A stretch of 64,000 bases of DNA from Bacteroidota bacterium (GCA_018267215.1 JAFDYX010000002.1:186001-250000); one strand, 5' to 3'; positions 41,911 to 51,502 are shown, counted from the stretch's first letter. Made by a program: numbers and translations. Notes: a model not told the origin generated them from the sequence alone.

Positions 41911-44583
41911 TTACAACTCAACATTTCCCGGAAGGGTAATGGTTACAGTTGTGCCTTTTTCAACTTCACTTTGGATGTCTACTAGCCCCTTCAGTTTATC
42001 TACAATTTTTTTTACGATGTACAAGCCCAGCCCGTTGCCGGTGCTTTGCTCATTGGCCCGGAAGTACATCTCCCACACACGCGGCAGGTAAATAGCATGG
42101 ATGCCCTGACCATTGTCGTGGATGATGAGTTGTATAGCATTACTATCTCCTGCTACTTGCAACCTGATTTCAGGGTTTGATGGTCTTGAAAAGGAGATGG
42201 CATTTTCCAGAAGATACCGCACAATTACTTTAATCAGCGGCACATAAGAAACAAAAGGCTCTTGCAACGACACAGCCAGCGTAAGATTAATTTTTTTACG
42301 CATCAGCTCTTCATTAAAATCCGACCGGATTGTTTCCAGCAATGTTTTAAAGTTAATTTCTGTCTTTACCAGTTCTTCGTTGCTGGCCAGGTTTACTGTT
42401 TGCAGTTTGTTCACCATCTTATCGAGGTTGCGCGCAGTTTCATTCACTTTTTCAAACAACTCGAGGGCAGCTTTGTCTTTCACCATGATTTTGGCTACTT
42501 CGTTGAGCCCCATAAATGTGGTGAGTGGCCTTCTGAAATCGTGTGACGACCGATAGAAGAAGGTATCCAGTTCCGTGTAGGCAGCCTTCAGTTCGGCTGT
42601 CCGTTCTTTTATTTTTTCTTCCAGGCTTTCGTTAATGATGGCGATGGCCCGGTTATTTTCTATCAGTTCTTCTGACTGAGCCTGTATCTCTTCTTTTTGC
42701 TCAGAAATTTCGCGGTTGAGTTTGTGAAGCGTTTCGTTGGCTTCCATCAGTTCTTCCGACTGCACCATGATCTCTTCATTTTGCTCGGATATGGCAATAT
42801 TCAGTTGTTTTACTTTCCGGTAAAACCGGAACACGATATATGAAACGAGACTGATGAGAGAAAGAATGACAATCCCTACGATAATCATAATTCGCTGCTG
42901 GCGTATCTCTGCTTGCTGCAATGAAATTTTGCTTTGCTGTAATTGTTGTTGCTGGGTAAGAATTTTTATTTCGTTGTTGCGCTGGTCGAGTTCAAAGTCG
43001 TATTGCAGCGAAGCCATACGGTTGCCCAAGTTCTCATTAAAAAGGGAATCGCGTATATTCTCATATAAATGCGAATACCGAAGTGCCTGAATATAATTTG
43101 CCTGTGCCTCGAACAAATCGCGCTGGTTGCGGTACACATCGCGCAAAATATCCATGGCTTTAATTTCTTTGGCCATGTGCTCAGCTTTATTCAAATAGAA
43201 ATGTGCTTTATCAAAACTCCGCATCTTCGTGTACAACTGCCCTAAACTCTGATATGTGTAGTTGAGGTCAACTGCTTTGTTTAATTTTTCATCCAGATGC
43301 AAGCTTCTCAAATCATATTCTTCTGCTTTAGCATAGTTCCCCATCTGCTCATACACAATGCCAATGTTTAGAAGCGTACTGGCCACCGGAGCCAGGAAAC
43401 TATATTTTTCGCGAATAGCTAAAGCTTTGAAAAGATAGTTCAGCGCTTGGTCGTTGATGCCCTTGCGGGTGGCTATCAAGCCCAATATATTCAGGGCTGT
43501 CGATTCTTCGTACGGATGTTTATTTTCTGCCAACTTCAATGTGTTAAGACTGAATTTTTCTGCTAACTCGTCTTGTTCCATTAAATAATAAACCCAAGCC
43601 ACCTGAGCATACAGATGGATGGCTTCGCGCGAAAAACGTTGGGCTTCGGCTATCCGGATGGCTTTAAAAAAATATTTCAGGCTGGTTTCATAGTTGCCCA
43701 TTGTTTGCGACAGCACATCCCCCATGTCGGTGTATAGGTTCACCAGTTCCAGTTGCGATACGTTTTGTTCATAGAAATTTTTTGCTTTGGCAAACAGCAA
43801 TAACGCTGCTTTATAGTTTCCTTGATCTGCATAGATGATGGCACGCTCTTTATGAATCAGGCTAATCTCATCATTATTAACGGTATCTTTACCTAAGGTT
43901 GATTGTATCTCATTTAATATGGAAAGGCTTTTTGAGTAGTTGCCTCTTTCTGTGTAAAAAACAGCCATATCTTTCCCTACATAAATCAGCCAACGTTTGT
44001 CGTCAAGTAATTTTCTTATCTCCCAACATCTATTCAGGTAATGAAGTTGACGTTCCGGGTTGTTTTTCAACTCCTGCAATTTCGCTATGGAGAGGTACAA
44101 AAATGAAAGAGAATATGGATTTGTGCTGTCTTTTAAGATTTGGTAAGCCCGGGTGTAATAGGCTTCGGCTGAATCTAACTGATCTGTACTTTGAAAAGTA
44201 GTGCCCATTTGAGTCAGTACTCTGCCTGTAAGTTGCCGGTCTTTTGACTGCTTGCTCCACGTTATGCTCTGCTTTAATCTTTCTATCGAAGCAGTATCAT
44301 TTCCAATGGTACGCTCCATCACACCCAAGTGCAAAAGCGCCAACGCCATGCCATCGGCATAGTTCAGTTTTTTGGCCAGATCAAAAGCTTCGGTAGCGAT
44401 TTTAATTGATCGGGCATAATCATAAGAAGAAACTTCTACGGCTAATTCGTTGAGCAAATCCACCCGGTTAACACCACTGGCAGACTCCGCTTTCTGGCGT
44501 ATGTTATCAATTCTCTTTGATTGTGCCGCAATTTTTGATTGTGCAAACCCTAAAAGAATAACGAATAGAAAAAATCTTTGCAC
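41911..44583 (-). CDS. TPR-containing sensor histidine kinase
   Basis: 890 residues. Signal peptide, then many tetratricopeptide repeats (about 30-480, periplasmic), coiled coil, one membrane helix (about 565-586), a long coiled coil with repeated EQNEEI/SEQKEEI segments (about 595-665) and the kinase: H681 in SSHDFRRPLTT, N box LLENAISF, G1 DNGQG and G2 GNGLGLYIVKKI. Start codon is GTG (44583); there is an in-frame stop just upstream and no ATG, and the signal peptide begins right there. No response regulator is adjacent, so the partner is elsewhere. Signal unknown. Confidence 0.85.
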   Translation of the reverse strand: MQRFFLFVILLGFAQSKIAAQSKRIDNIRQKAESASGVNRVDLLNELAVEVSSYDYARSIKIATEAFDLAKKLNYADGMALALLHLGVMERTIGNDTASIERLKQSITWSKQSKDRQLTGRVLTQMGTTFQSTDQLDSAEAYYTRAYQILKDSTNPYSLSFLYLSIAKLQELKNNPERQLHYLNRCWEIRKLLDDKRWLIYVGKDMAVFYTERGNYSKSLSILNEIQSTLGKDTVNNDEISLIHKERAIIYADQGNYKAALLLFAKAKNFYEQNVSQLELVNLYTDMGDVLSQTMGNYETSLKYFFKAIRIAEAQRFSREAIHLYAQVAWVYYLMEQDELAEKFSLNTLKLAENKHPYEESTALNILGLIATRKGINDQALNYLFKALAIREKYSFLAPVASTLLNIGIVYEQMGNYAKAEEYDLRSLHLDEKLNKAVDLNYTYQSLGQLYTKMRSFDKAHFYLNKAEHMAKEIKAMDILRDVYRNQRDLFEAQANYIQALRYSHLYENIRDSLFNENLGNRMASLQYDFELDQRNNEIKILTQQQQLQQSKISLQQAEIRQQRIMIIVGIVILSLISLVSYIVFRFYRKVKQLNIAISEQNEEIMVQSEELMEANETLHKLNREISEQKEEIQAQSEELIENNRAIAIINESLEEKIKERTAELKAAYTELDTFFYRSSHDFRRPLTTFMGLNEVAKIMVKDKAALELFEKVNETARNLDKMVNKLQTVNLASNEELVKTEINFKTLLETIRSDFNEELMRKKINLTLAVSLQEPFVSYVPLIKVIVRYLLENAISFSRPSNPEIRLQVAGDSNAIQLIIHDNGQGIHAIYLPRVWEMYFRANEQSTGNGLGLYIVKKIVDKLKGLVDIQSEVEKGTTVTITLPGNVEL

Positions 44584-44610
44584 AATTTTTTATTTACCTC
44601 AAACACTAGC

Positions 44611-46242
44611 TTATTCTTTTTCCAAAAAAGGATAACGATAATCTGTTGGCGTAACGAAGGTCTCTTTAATCGTTCGCAACGAAACCCACCGCAGTAAATT
44701 TACTTTTGCACCGGCTTTGTCGTTGGTGCCGCTTCCGCGCGCGCCACCAAACGGTTGCTGCCCTACTACTGCCCCGGTGGGCTTGTCGTTGATGTAAAAA
44801 TTTCCGGCACTGTTGGCTAATTTTTTTGTGGCCATTTCTACCGCATATCGGTCTTTGGCCAGTACTGAACCTGTGAGTGCATAAGGCGAAGTTCGGTCAA
44901 CCAACTCCAGAGTTTGTTCAAAATTTTCTTCGTGGTAAACATACAAAGTCAGCACGGGGCCAAAAATCTCTTCGCACATCGTCAGCGAAGAGGGGTCTTT
45001 CGTGGCGATAACCGTTGGCTCGATAAAGTAGCCTTTCGATTTATCGTACTTGCCTCCGGCAATGATTTCGTTGAGCGGATTTTGTTTTGCTTTTTCAATG
45101 TATGATGAGATGGTATCAAACGCGCGCTCGTCTATCACGGCATTGACAAAGTTGCCGAAGTCTTCCACTCCACCCATCTTGATGCTCTTCAAATCTTCTA
45201 TCATTATTTTCTTTACCTCATCCCATAAGTTAGAAGGGATGTAAGCACGCGATGCTGCCGAACATTTTTGTCCCTGGTACTCGAAAGCGCCCCGCACCAA
45301 GGCCGTGGCTACTTGCCGGGCATCGGCACTCTTGTGGGCAATCACAAAATCTTTGCCGCCCGTTTCGCCTACAATGCGCGGATACGATTTGTACTTGGCA
45401 ATATTTTCACCGATGGTTTTCCACATGCCGTTAAACACACCGGTGCTTCCCGTAAACTGAATGCCGGCAAAATCTTTGTGCGAAAAAATAACATCAGCCG
45501 CATCGGGGCCGCTAACATAAACCAAGTTGATTACTCCGTCCGGCAAGCCGGCCTCTTTTAATATCTGCATGATCACTTGGGCAGCATAAATCTGTGTATT
45601 GCTCGGCTTCCACACCACCGTGTTGCCCATCATGGCCATGCTGGTAGGCAGGTTTCCGGCTATGGCCGTGAAGTTGAAGGGCGTGAGTGCAAAACAAAAA
45701 CCTTCCAACGGCCTGTATTCGATGCGGTTCCACACACCGGGCGATGAGATGGGCTGGTCGTTATAAATCTCTGTCATAAACGACACATTGAAACGCAAGA
45801 AGTCAATCAGTTCGCAGGCGGAGTCAATCTCTGCCTGAAAGGCGTTCTTCGATTGCCCCAGCATGGTGGCGGCATTGATTTTATACCGGTACGGGCCGGC
45901 CATCAGGTCGGCAGCTTTCAAAAAAATACTGGCGCGGTTTTCCCAACTCAAATTGCCCCACAAATCTTTGGCGGCCATGGCCGCGTTGATGGCCTGCAGC
46001 ACGTGGCTTTTGTCGCCTTGGTGGTAGTGCCCCAGCGTATGTTGGTGGTCGTGCGGAGGCGAAAGTTTCTTTTTGTTGCCGGTTCGCACTTCTTCGGCAC
46101 CGATATACATGGGTATGTCGAGTTGTTGCGCCCGCGCTTCTTCCAACGCTTTTTTCAGGGCTGCCCGCTCTTTCGTGCCGGGTGCATACGATAAAACTGG
46201 TTCGTTTTTGGGAACAGGAACTTTAAAAAAACCGGTTGACAT
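44611..46242 (-). CDS. pruA: 1-pyrroline-5-carboxylate dehydrogenase
   Basis: 543 residues from the ATG at 46242. Aldehyde-dehydrogenase motifs: general base E293 in VGETGGKDFV, catalytic C327 in YQGQKCSAASR, and the NAD loop FTGSTGVFNGMW. The class identified by GGKDFVIAHKSAD and the YQGQKCSAASR block is the P5C dehydrogenase (RocA/PruA) branch, which oxidises glutamate semialdehyde to glutamate, the second step of proline use. No proline dehydrogenase is in the window. Length matches the class used by Bacteroidota and eukaryotes. Confidence 0.92.
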   Translation of the reverse strand: MSTGFFKVPVPKNEPVLSYAPGTKERAALKKALEEARAQQLDIPMYIGAEEVRTGNKKKLSPPHDHQHTLGHYHQGDKSHVLQAINAAMAAKDLWGNLSWENRASIFLKAADLMAGPYRYKINAATMLGQSKNAFQAEIDSACELIDFLRFNVSFMTEIYNDQPISSPGVWNRIEYRPLEGFCFALTPFNFTAIAGNLPTSMAMMGNTVVWKPSNTQIYAAQVIMQILKEAGLPDGVINLVYVSGPDAADVIFSHKDFAGIQFTGSTGVFNGMWKTIGENIAKYKSYPRIVGETGGKDFVIAHKSADARQVATALVRGAFEYQGQKCSAASRAYIPSNLWDEVKKIMIEDLKSIKMGGVEDFGNFVNAVIDERAFDTISSYIEKAKQNPLNEIIAGGKYDKSKGYFIEPTVIATKDPSSLTMCEEIFGPVLTLYVYHEENFEQTLELVDRTSPYALTGSVLAKDRYAVEMATKKLANSAGNFYINDKPTGAVVGQQPFGGARGSGTNDKAGAKVNLLRWVSLRTIKETFVTPTDYRYPFLEKE

Positions 46243-46305
46243 AGTATTCAAAATTTAAGATTGAAAACGTAAAATTAGTGAAGTGTAAAGGTAACAAATA
46301 ACCGT

Positions 46306-46995
46306 TCAAAGAAAGTTCATCAGCTCGCGCAGGGCTTTGATTTCGTGGTTTACTGTGGTGGGGCATGCCTGTCCGTTGGGGTTAAAAAATACCGTGTCTA
46401 TGTTTGCGTTCGCAGCTCCGGCTATATCGGTCAATAAGTTATCGCCAATCATAATGGCCTGATGTGGTTGAAAGCCGCTTTCTGTCAATGCAAATTCAAA
46501 AATTTCTTTTGCCGGTTTTTTATGGCCAGCCCGGGCAGAGGTAACGATGCTTTTAAAAAAATGATGGATGCCCGAAGAATGCAGTTTCGTAGCTTGGATT
46601 TCTTCAAAGCCGTTGGTAACAATTACCATCGGATAGCGGGGCTGCAGATATTCCAATATTTCTACACAGTCTTCCACCAAGTTTCCCTTTTGGGGAGATT
46701 GATGAATGTAGTCGTCCGAAAGCTTGAGCGATAGCGCATAGTTATCTAAGCCAAAAGTCTGAAAGATGCGATGAAACCTTTCGTTGCGGATTACATCGCG
46801 ATGCAGCAAGCCGCGGTCGTATTGATCCCACAGTTCATTGTTGATGCGATAAAATGCTGTAAGAAATTCGGTTTCCAAAATTCCTTTTTCTGCCAGCTTG
46901 TAGTGTTCGTGCAGTTCGATCAACGTTTCGCGCGAGTTGGTTTCATAATCCCATAAGGTGTGGTCGAGATCGAAAAGAAGAACTTGGTATTTCAT
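46306..46995 (-). CDS. YjjG-type HAD pyrimidine nucleotidase
   Basis: 229 residues. HAD motifs: D10-L-D12-H-T (nucleophile and acid/base), motif II VTNGFEE, and motif III/IV KPAKEIFEFAL ... MIGDNLLTDIAGA. The pattern YQVLLFDLDHTLWDYETNS is typical of the YjjG group (TIGR02254), which removes phosphate from non-canonical pyrimidine nucleotides, a housekeeping 'cleaning' role. Lies 63 bases upstream of pruA in the same direction. Confidence 0.85.
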   Translation of the reverse strand: MKYQVLLFDLDHTLWDYETNSRETLIELHEHYKLAEKGILETEFLTAFYRINNELWDQYDRGLLHRDVIRNERFHRIFQTFGLDNYALSLKLSDDYIHQSPQKGNLVEDCVEILEYLQPRYPMVIVTNGFEEIQATKLHSSGIHHFFKSIVTSARAGHKKPAKEIFEFALTESGFQPHQAIMIGDNLLTDIAGAANANIDTVFFNPNGQACPTTVNHEIKALRELMNFL

Positions 46996-47033
46996 CTGAT
47001 TCAGAATTCACTTTTGGCAGTCAGAAACATAAT

Positions 47034-47417
47034 TCAAACGCCCAGTGGTTTCATTTTTAGTTTGTTGAGTGTCAGCTCGCGGTTGGTGTACATCGTTTGA
47101 AAAACAGACTGGTCGTGTTGCAGTTGCGGGTCGCGCTTCAGAAACTGCATCACCTGCTGCACAATATCAAACACCTCGTCTTTAATCTGGTAAAACATCC
47201 ATTGATTGAATTTGCGCGAGGTAAGGATGCCCGAGTTTTTCAGGTAGATCAGATGGCGCGATGTTTTGGTTTGTGTAAACTCTAAAATCGTTTCCAGGTC
47301 GGTAATACACATTTCTCCGTTCATCATAATCAGGTGTAAAATGCGCAGCCGAGAGGAGTCGCTGCAAGCCAGAAAGATTTGCGCACCCAAGTCGAGGTTG
47401 AAATGTTTTAACCGCAC
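47034..47417 (-). CDS. ArsR-family transcriptional regulator
   Basis: 127 residues using a GTG start (complement of 47415-47417), which gives the usual opening VRLKHFNLDLGAQIFLACSDSSRLRIL; the frame is open 7 codons upstream only to a TTG. Winged-helix: helix-turn-helix at about 40-65 (MCITDLETILEFTQTKTSRHLIYLKNSGIL). No CxC metal motif is present, so it is not an arsenic- or metal-sensing type by the known rule. It may control the genes behind it (HAD phosphatase, pruA), although its target is not shown. Confidence 0.8.
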   Translation of the reverse strand: MRLKHFNLDLGAQIFLACSDSSRLRILHLIMMNGEMCITDLETILEFTQTKTSRHLIYLKNSGILTSRKFNQWMFYQIKDEVFDIVQQVMQFLKRDPQLQHDQSVFQTMYTNRELTLNKLKMKPLGV

Positions 47418-47552
47418 AGCCCAAATCTCAAACTTCAAAACACAAATTGCAAATGATGAGGTAAATACCTGTATCTATTTTAAACTTTTTTTAATTGGCA
47501 GGCATCTCTATCAGGTATGGAAATTACCTTGGTGATGTTCGGTTTGAATCCT

Positions 47553-47560
47553 TACCTTTG
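47553..47560 (+). promoter_or_regulatory. -7 element for the CarboxypepD-like protein gene
   Basis: TACCTTTG, an exact TAnnTTTG, with TTGG at 47529-47532 about 20 bases upstream as a possible -33; 12 bases to the ATG. Confidence 0.55.
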
Positions 47561-47572
47561 CCCACCTTTAAG

Positions 47573-48217
47573 ATGATTGTGAAAAGAAATTTTTTTATAC
47601 TGGCTGCCATCGCATTTTGTGTGCTGGCACTCCGCCCCGATACCTCTGCGCAGGCACGCAGGCGGGTAGTGCAGCTATCGGGTTTGGTAACAGATACCAC
47701 GGGCAATTTTCTGCCGGGCGTAAATTTTTATGTTCCTAAAGCGGGGCGCGGCACCACCTCGCTCGGCAACGGCTTTTTTTCGATGCCTGTGCTGATTGGC
47801 GACACCGTGCTGATTACCTCGGTCGGTTTTAGAAAGCAAACCTATGTGGTGCCCGAAGATGCCAAAGAGTTTACTTCTGTTATTTTTGAGATGAACCCCG
47901 ATGTTACGTTTTTGAAAGAGGTGGTAATCACCATGCCCACTGAAGAATTATTCAAAGAAGCCGTACTCGCCCTGAACGTGCCGTTAGATAACACCGGCAT
48001 AGACCCCAAAAATCTGAACTCCGAATTATTGGCGCTGATGGTGCGCACCACCCCGATGGATGGCAACGCCAACTACCGCTATTATATTAACCAATACAGC
48101 AACTCGTTTGGCGACAAGTTCCACCCGATCTATAACCCCTTCCTCAACCCGCTCAACTGGGTGAAGTTTATTAAAGACATTAAGAAAAAGAAGAAACAAG
48201 AGCAGAGCCGATATTGA
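47573..48217 (+). CDS. Exported protein with carboxypeptidase-regulatory-like domain
   Basis: 214 residues from the ATG at 47573. Signal peptide (ending SAQ); residues about 30-115 form a CarboxypepD_reg-like beta sandwich (LSGLVTDTTGNFLPGVNFYV, then TSVGFRK). The rest is not recognised and ends in a strongly basic tail (KKKKKQEQSRY), suggesting a cytosolic or nucleic-acid-contacting end, or simply a tail. Similar short proteins with a lone 'Dsl' domain are common and probably lie at the outer membrane. Function unknown. Confidence 0.65.
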   Translation: MIVKRNFFILAAIAFCVLALRPDTSAQARRRVVQLSGLVTDTTGNFLPGVNFYVPKAGRGTTSLGNGFFSMPVLIGDTVLITSVGFRKQTYVVPEDAKEFTSVIFEMNPDVTFLKEVVITMPTEELFKEAVLALNVPLDNTGIDPKNLNSELLALMVRTTPMDGNANYRYYINQYSNSFGDKFHPIYNPFLNPLNWVKFIKDIKKKKKQEQSRY

Positions 48218-48245
48218 GTAAGTTTCCTTTCTGGAAATAAAAAAT

Positions 48246-48271
48246 GGCTGCCGGGGTTTCCCCCAACAGCC
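48246..48271. terminator. Weak hairpin after the CarboxypepD-like gene
   Basis: GGCTG (48246-48250) / CAGCC (48267-48271) with an inner GGGG/CCCC. It lies between two convergent genes but lacks a T-tract on either side. Confidence 0.4.
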
Positions 48272-48297
48272 AGCCTTGATACAGGTAAGCGTGTTAG

Positions 48298-48642
48298 TTA
48301 TTCTTCTCTCCCTTTCGCGCCCAGCATAACCAGATCATTCACGCTGATTTCGGTGATGTAGCGTTTTTCGCCTTTGTCTGTTTCGTACACGCGGTGGATC
48401 AGTTTACCTTCCACAGCCACCTCGCTCCCTTTCTTCAGGTACTTGCCCGCCACCTCTGCCAGCTTGCCCCAGATTATCAGGTTGTGCCATTGCGTGTCTT
48501 CCACCTTTTCGCCTTTCGCATTTTTGTAGGTGTCGCTGGTGGCAATGGAAAAAGACGCCTTCTTTTTATCGTTAAAGGTTTTTACTTCGGGGTCTTTGCC
48601 CAGCCGGCCGATGAGTTGTACACTGTTTCTTAAACTTTTCAT
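48298..48642 (-). CDS. ssb: Single-stranded DNA-binding protein, short form
   Basis: 114 residues: one OB fold (SVQLIGRLGKDPEVKTFND, WHNLIIWGKLAEVAGKYLKKGSEVAVEGKL, YITEISVNDLVMLG). It ends right after the fold and has no flexible tail nor the acidic DDDIPF-like tip by which SSB recruits repair proteins. So it is probably a secondary SSB rather than the main housekeeping one. Two palindromes lie 100 to 150 bases upstream of its start, and restriction-modification debris follows on the other side. Confidence 0.85.
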   Translation of the reverse strand: MKSLRNSVQLIGRLGKDPEVKTFNDKKKASFSIATSDTYKNAKGEKVEDTQWHNLIIWGKLAEVAGKYLKKGSEVAVEGKLIHRVYETDKGEKRYITEISVNDLVMLGAKGREE

Positions 48643-49037
48643 AACGGTAACATTTAAAGGTTAATAATTGATTTACGTTTTCGTTGGCTCCAGACTTTCT
48701 GTAGCCGAAAGCCGAGGCAAAGGTGTGGGGCAGCCAACCGGTTACTCGTATTTTATACGATTACTTACGGGTTTATCCGTTTGTAAACGGATATTACGCT
48801 CATTTCCGGGTATTCTTAAGCAACTGTTCCAAAAATTTAACTGTACCAAAACAGACATAATAAAATACCAACGCTACACTCTCACTCGGCTCAATGGATA
48901 GTTTGGCGAATTTTTTTGTCAATACAGTTTTTTTAAAACTTAACTTAGCGGCCTCAATAAATACGAGAAAAAAAGAATGAATTTAATAGACACAGGAATA
49001 GAAAAAGGGCTTGTTAGGTTTGACAAGGGTAACAGAA
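48643..49037. other. Gene-poor region between ssb and the hsdM remnant
   Basis: 395 bases. Holds two palindromes (listed separately) and a short open frame, 48978-49052 (24 codons), which overlaps the hsdM remnant and could be its displaced upstream part. No intact gene is seen. Confidence 0.4.
48746..48793. promoter_or_regulatory. Two operator-like palindromes upstream of ssb
   Basis: TCGTATTTTATACGA (48746-48760; arms of 6 around TTT) and, 13 bases on, TATCCGTTTGTAAACGGATA (48774-48793; 9-base arms around GT). Their sequences differ, so they would serve different proteins. Role unknown; position fits control of ssb or of the former restriction locus. Confidence 0.4.
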
Positions 49038-49261
49038 ATGACACAAACCGTTAAAGTGAATTTACTGAAAGAAGAACTGACTGAAAAATACATTGCGACA
49101 AAACAAACCACTTTAGACGACTACTCTATTTTTATGGCCATGGCCGAAGACATTGGCTAGGATGCCACAGGCAGAAACATCAACAACAATGAGTTGGTTG
49201 AAATAGAATAGGCAAAGAGCTAACAAAGTTTATTGCCAGCATTAACAAGACAGAAAAGTAA
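49038..49261 (+). pseudogene. Remnant of a type I methyltransferase (hsdM-like) C-terminus
   Basis: Reading from ATG 49038: a frame with LKEELTEKYIATKQTTLDDY and SIFMAMAEDIG is stopped by TAG at 49158-49160 and resumes in the same frame with DATGRNINNNELVEIE; after a further frame change GKELTKFIASINKTEK runs to a TAA at 49259-49261. Joined, this resembles the C-terminal end of type I N-6 DNA methyltransferases (IFMAIAEDIGYDATGR, with Tyr where the stop is). The identification rests on memory of that pattern and is tentative. The TAA is followed directly by the rhuM ATG at 49262, showing that both genes were once one operon. Confidence 0.5.
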
Positions 49262-50263
49262 ATGGAAAAATCACAAATAATTATTTACCAAACTGAACAC
49301 GGAAATACAAAAATTGAAACTCGTTTAGAAGATGAAACCGTTTGGCTAACCATTGAACAAATGGCTGAACTTTTTCAAAAATCACGTTCTACCATAAACG
49401 AGCATATTTTAAATATTTACGAGGAGAAAGAACTTGATAATGAACAATCTATGAGAAAAATCGGAAATTCCGATTTTTCTGCCAAACCCACCAATTACTA
49501 CAATCTTGATATAATAATTTCAGTGGGTTACCGTGTAAAAAGCCAACAAGGAACAAAGTTTCGCCAATGGGCAACAGCCCGATTAAGAGAATACATTGTA
49601 AAAGGATTTACAATGAACGATGAGTTACTGAAACAGGCGGGTGGCGGTAATTACTTTGAAGAATTATTGGCACGTATTCGTGATATACGCTCTTCCGAAA
49701 AAATATTTTGGAGAAAGGTGTTAGATATTTACGCTACAAGTATTGACTACGACCCCAAGACGGAAATTTCCATACAATTTTTTCAAACAGTACAAAACAA
49801 AATGCACTGGGCAGCACACGGACACACAGCGGCCGAAATAATTTACCAACGTATTGATGCAAAAAAGATAAATCTTGGTTTAACTCATATAAAAGGAAGC
49901 AAGCCAACAAAACAAGAAACTGAAATAGCCAAAAATTATTTAAACGAAAACGAACTGAATATTTTAAATAGGATGGTAACGGCTTATTTGGACTTGGCAG
50001 AAATACAGGCACTCAATAGAAAGCCTATGTATATGAATGATTGGATTGGCAAATTAGATGAGTTTATAAAAATTACCGGCAATGATGTGCTAAGCCACTC
50101 AGGTATGATTAGCCATGAGCAGGCATTGAAAAAAGCAAACACAGAGTACTTAAAATACAAAGAGAAAACAAAAAACGACTTATCGGAAGGCGAAAAACAT
50201 TTTATAAAGCAAATAGAAAATACTGCAAAAAAACTAAACTCCAAGAAACCTAAAAATAAATGA
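49262..50263 (+). CDS. rhuM: RhuM family protein
   Basis: 333 residues. N-terminal DNA-binding-like part (TVWLTIEQMAELFQKSRSTINEHILNIYEEKEL), then the conserved virulence-RhuM block YYNLDIIISVGYRVKSQQGTKFRQWATARLREYIVKGF and a C-terminal half with Fic/Doc-like context motifs. RhuM genes are often found inside type I restriction-modification operons of Bacteroidota; their role is unknown. Here it directly follows the hsdM-like remnant, while hsdS and hsdR are absent. Base composition is AT-rich compared with neighbours. After the stop (50263) up to 50425 only a short open frame without resemblance is seen. Confidence 0.8.
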   Translation: MEKSQIIIYQTEHGNTKIETRLEDETVWLTIEQMAELFQKSRSTINEHILNIYEEKELDNEQSMRKIGNSDFSAKPTNYYNLDIIISVGYRVKSQQGTKFRQWATARLREYIVKGFTMNDELLKQAGGGNYFEELLARIRDIRSSEKIFWRKVLDIYATSIDYDPKTEISIQFFQTVQNKMHWAAHGHTAAEIIYQRIDAKKINLGLTHIKGSKPTKQETEIAKNYLNENELNILNRMVTAYLDLAEIQALNRKPMYMNDWIGKLDEFIKITGNDVLSHSGMISHEQALKKANTEYLKYKEKTKNDLSEGEKHFIKQIENTAKKLNSKKPKNK

Positions 50264-50425
50264 GCCATTACTCTATTTCACCAATACTAAACAAAAACCG
50301 GGTTTTCATTTTGCAAAAAGCGAGTGAAGAAATAGAAGAAATATTATTAAACTGAATGGAAACCAAAGAGCATGTAACAGGCTTGACATTGTAAATGAAA
50401 TTTTAACTGACACTATACAAAAATT

Positions 50426-51502
50426 ATGCGTTTAATAGATCATTATGCTGGCGGCATCCCTAAAGGGTTGATCGCCTGGCTATATGCCGGTTGTTTTATT
50501 GTGTTCGCCATGGTTGGCATTGGCGGCATTACCCGACTAACGGGCTCGGGACTATCCATCACCGAATGGAAAGTGGTAACGGGCACCTTTCCTCCCCTGA
50601 CGCAGCAAGGATGGGAAGACGAGTTTGCCAAGTACCAAAAAACCCCACAGTACATTCAGATCAATTCCGATTTCAGCTTACAGGATTTTAAAAATATTTA
50701 TTGGTGGGAATACATCCACCGTTTGGTTGGCCGCTTGCTGGGGTTTGTTTTCATCGGTGGGTTTCTCTGGTTTTATTTTAAAAATCAAATCAGCAAAAAG
50801 CTAATGCCTCAACTCATGATCATGTTCTTGCTCGGTGCGTGGCAAGGTTTTTTAGGTTGGTATATGGTGATGAGCGGCCTCGTAGAAAAAACTTCTGTCA
50901 GCCATTACCGGCTGGCCATCCACCTGATCAATGCGTTTTTTACATTCGGTTATATTTTTTGGGTAGCGCAAAATTTAAAATACCAAAACAGTAAAGTAAG
51001 CAACCGGGCCACGCCCGCAATAAAGAAGTTGGCCGTAGCCATCATGGCCATGCTGGCCTTGCAGATTATCTATGGTGCATTTGTGGCCGGCACCCATGCG
51101 GGGCATATTTATACTACCTGGCCCAAGATGAATGACGAATGGATAGCCAACACGGTACCGCTCAGTTGGCAACAGATGGGAGTGGTAAGTTTAGTAGAAA
51201 GCCTGCCCACCATTCAGTTTGTGCACCGCACCGTGGCGCTGATTCTTTTTGTATTGATCGTGTATGTGTGGCTAAAAAGAAAAAGCAGTTCATGGAACCT
51301 GAACCAGCAGCAGTTGCTGGCTGTCCATTTTTTATTGCTGTTTTTAGTTGTGCAGTTTTTGTTGGGTGTGTTTACGCTGCTGTATAGTGTACCCGTAGCT
51401 ATGGGTGTTATTCACCAGATGGGAGCCTTTGCCTTGTTTGCCTCATTAGTGCACTTGCTAAACAGGCTTTATGCAAATAATAAACAACAGCAGGAAGCAT
51501 AA
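50426..51502 (+). CDS. ctaA: Heme A synthase (COX15/CtaA)
   Basis: 358 residues with eight membrane helices. Heme-binding residues: ITRLTGSGLSITEWK, EYIHRLVGRLLG and the second repeat with HLINAFFTFGY, FVHRTVALILF and GVIHQMGAF. CtaA oxidises heme O to heme A for cytochrome c oxidases. Length (about 360) matches the long COX15 form used by Proteobacteria and Bacteroidota. No ctaB or cox genes are adjacent. The start ATG lies after a 160-base gap from rhuM. Confidence 0.93.
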   Translation: MRLIDHYAGGIPKGLIAWLYAGCFIVFAMVGIGGITRLTGSGLSITEWKVVTGTFPPLTQQGWEDEFAKYQKTPQYIQINSDFSLQDFKNIYWWEYIHRLVGRLLGFVFIGGFLWFYFKNQISKKLMPQLMIMFLLGAWQGFLGWYMVMSGLVEKTSVSHYRLAIHLINAFFTFGYIFWVAQNLKYQNSKVSNRATPAIKKLAVAIMAMLALQIIYGAFVAGTHAGHIYTTWPKMNDEWIANTVPLSWQQMGVVSLVESLPTIQFVHRTVALILFVLIVYVWLKRKSSSWNLNQQQLLAVHFLLLFLVVQFLLGVFTLLYSVPVAMGVIHQMGAFALFASLVHLLNRLYANNKQQQEA

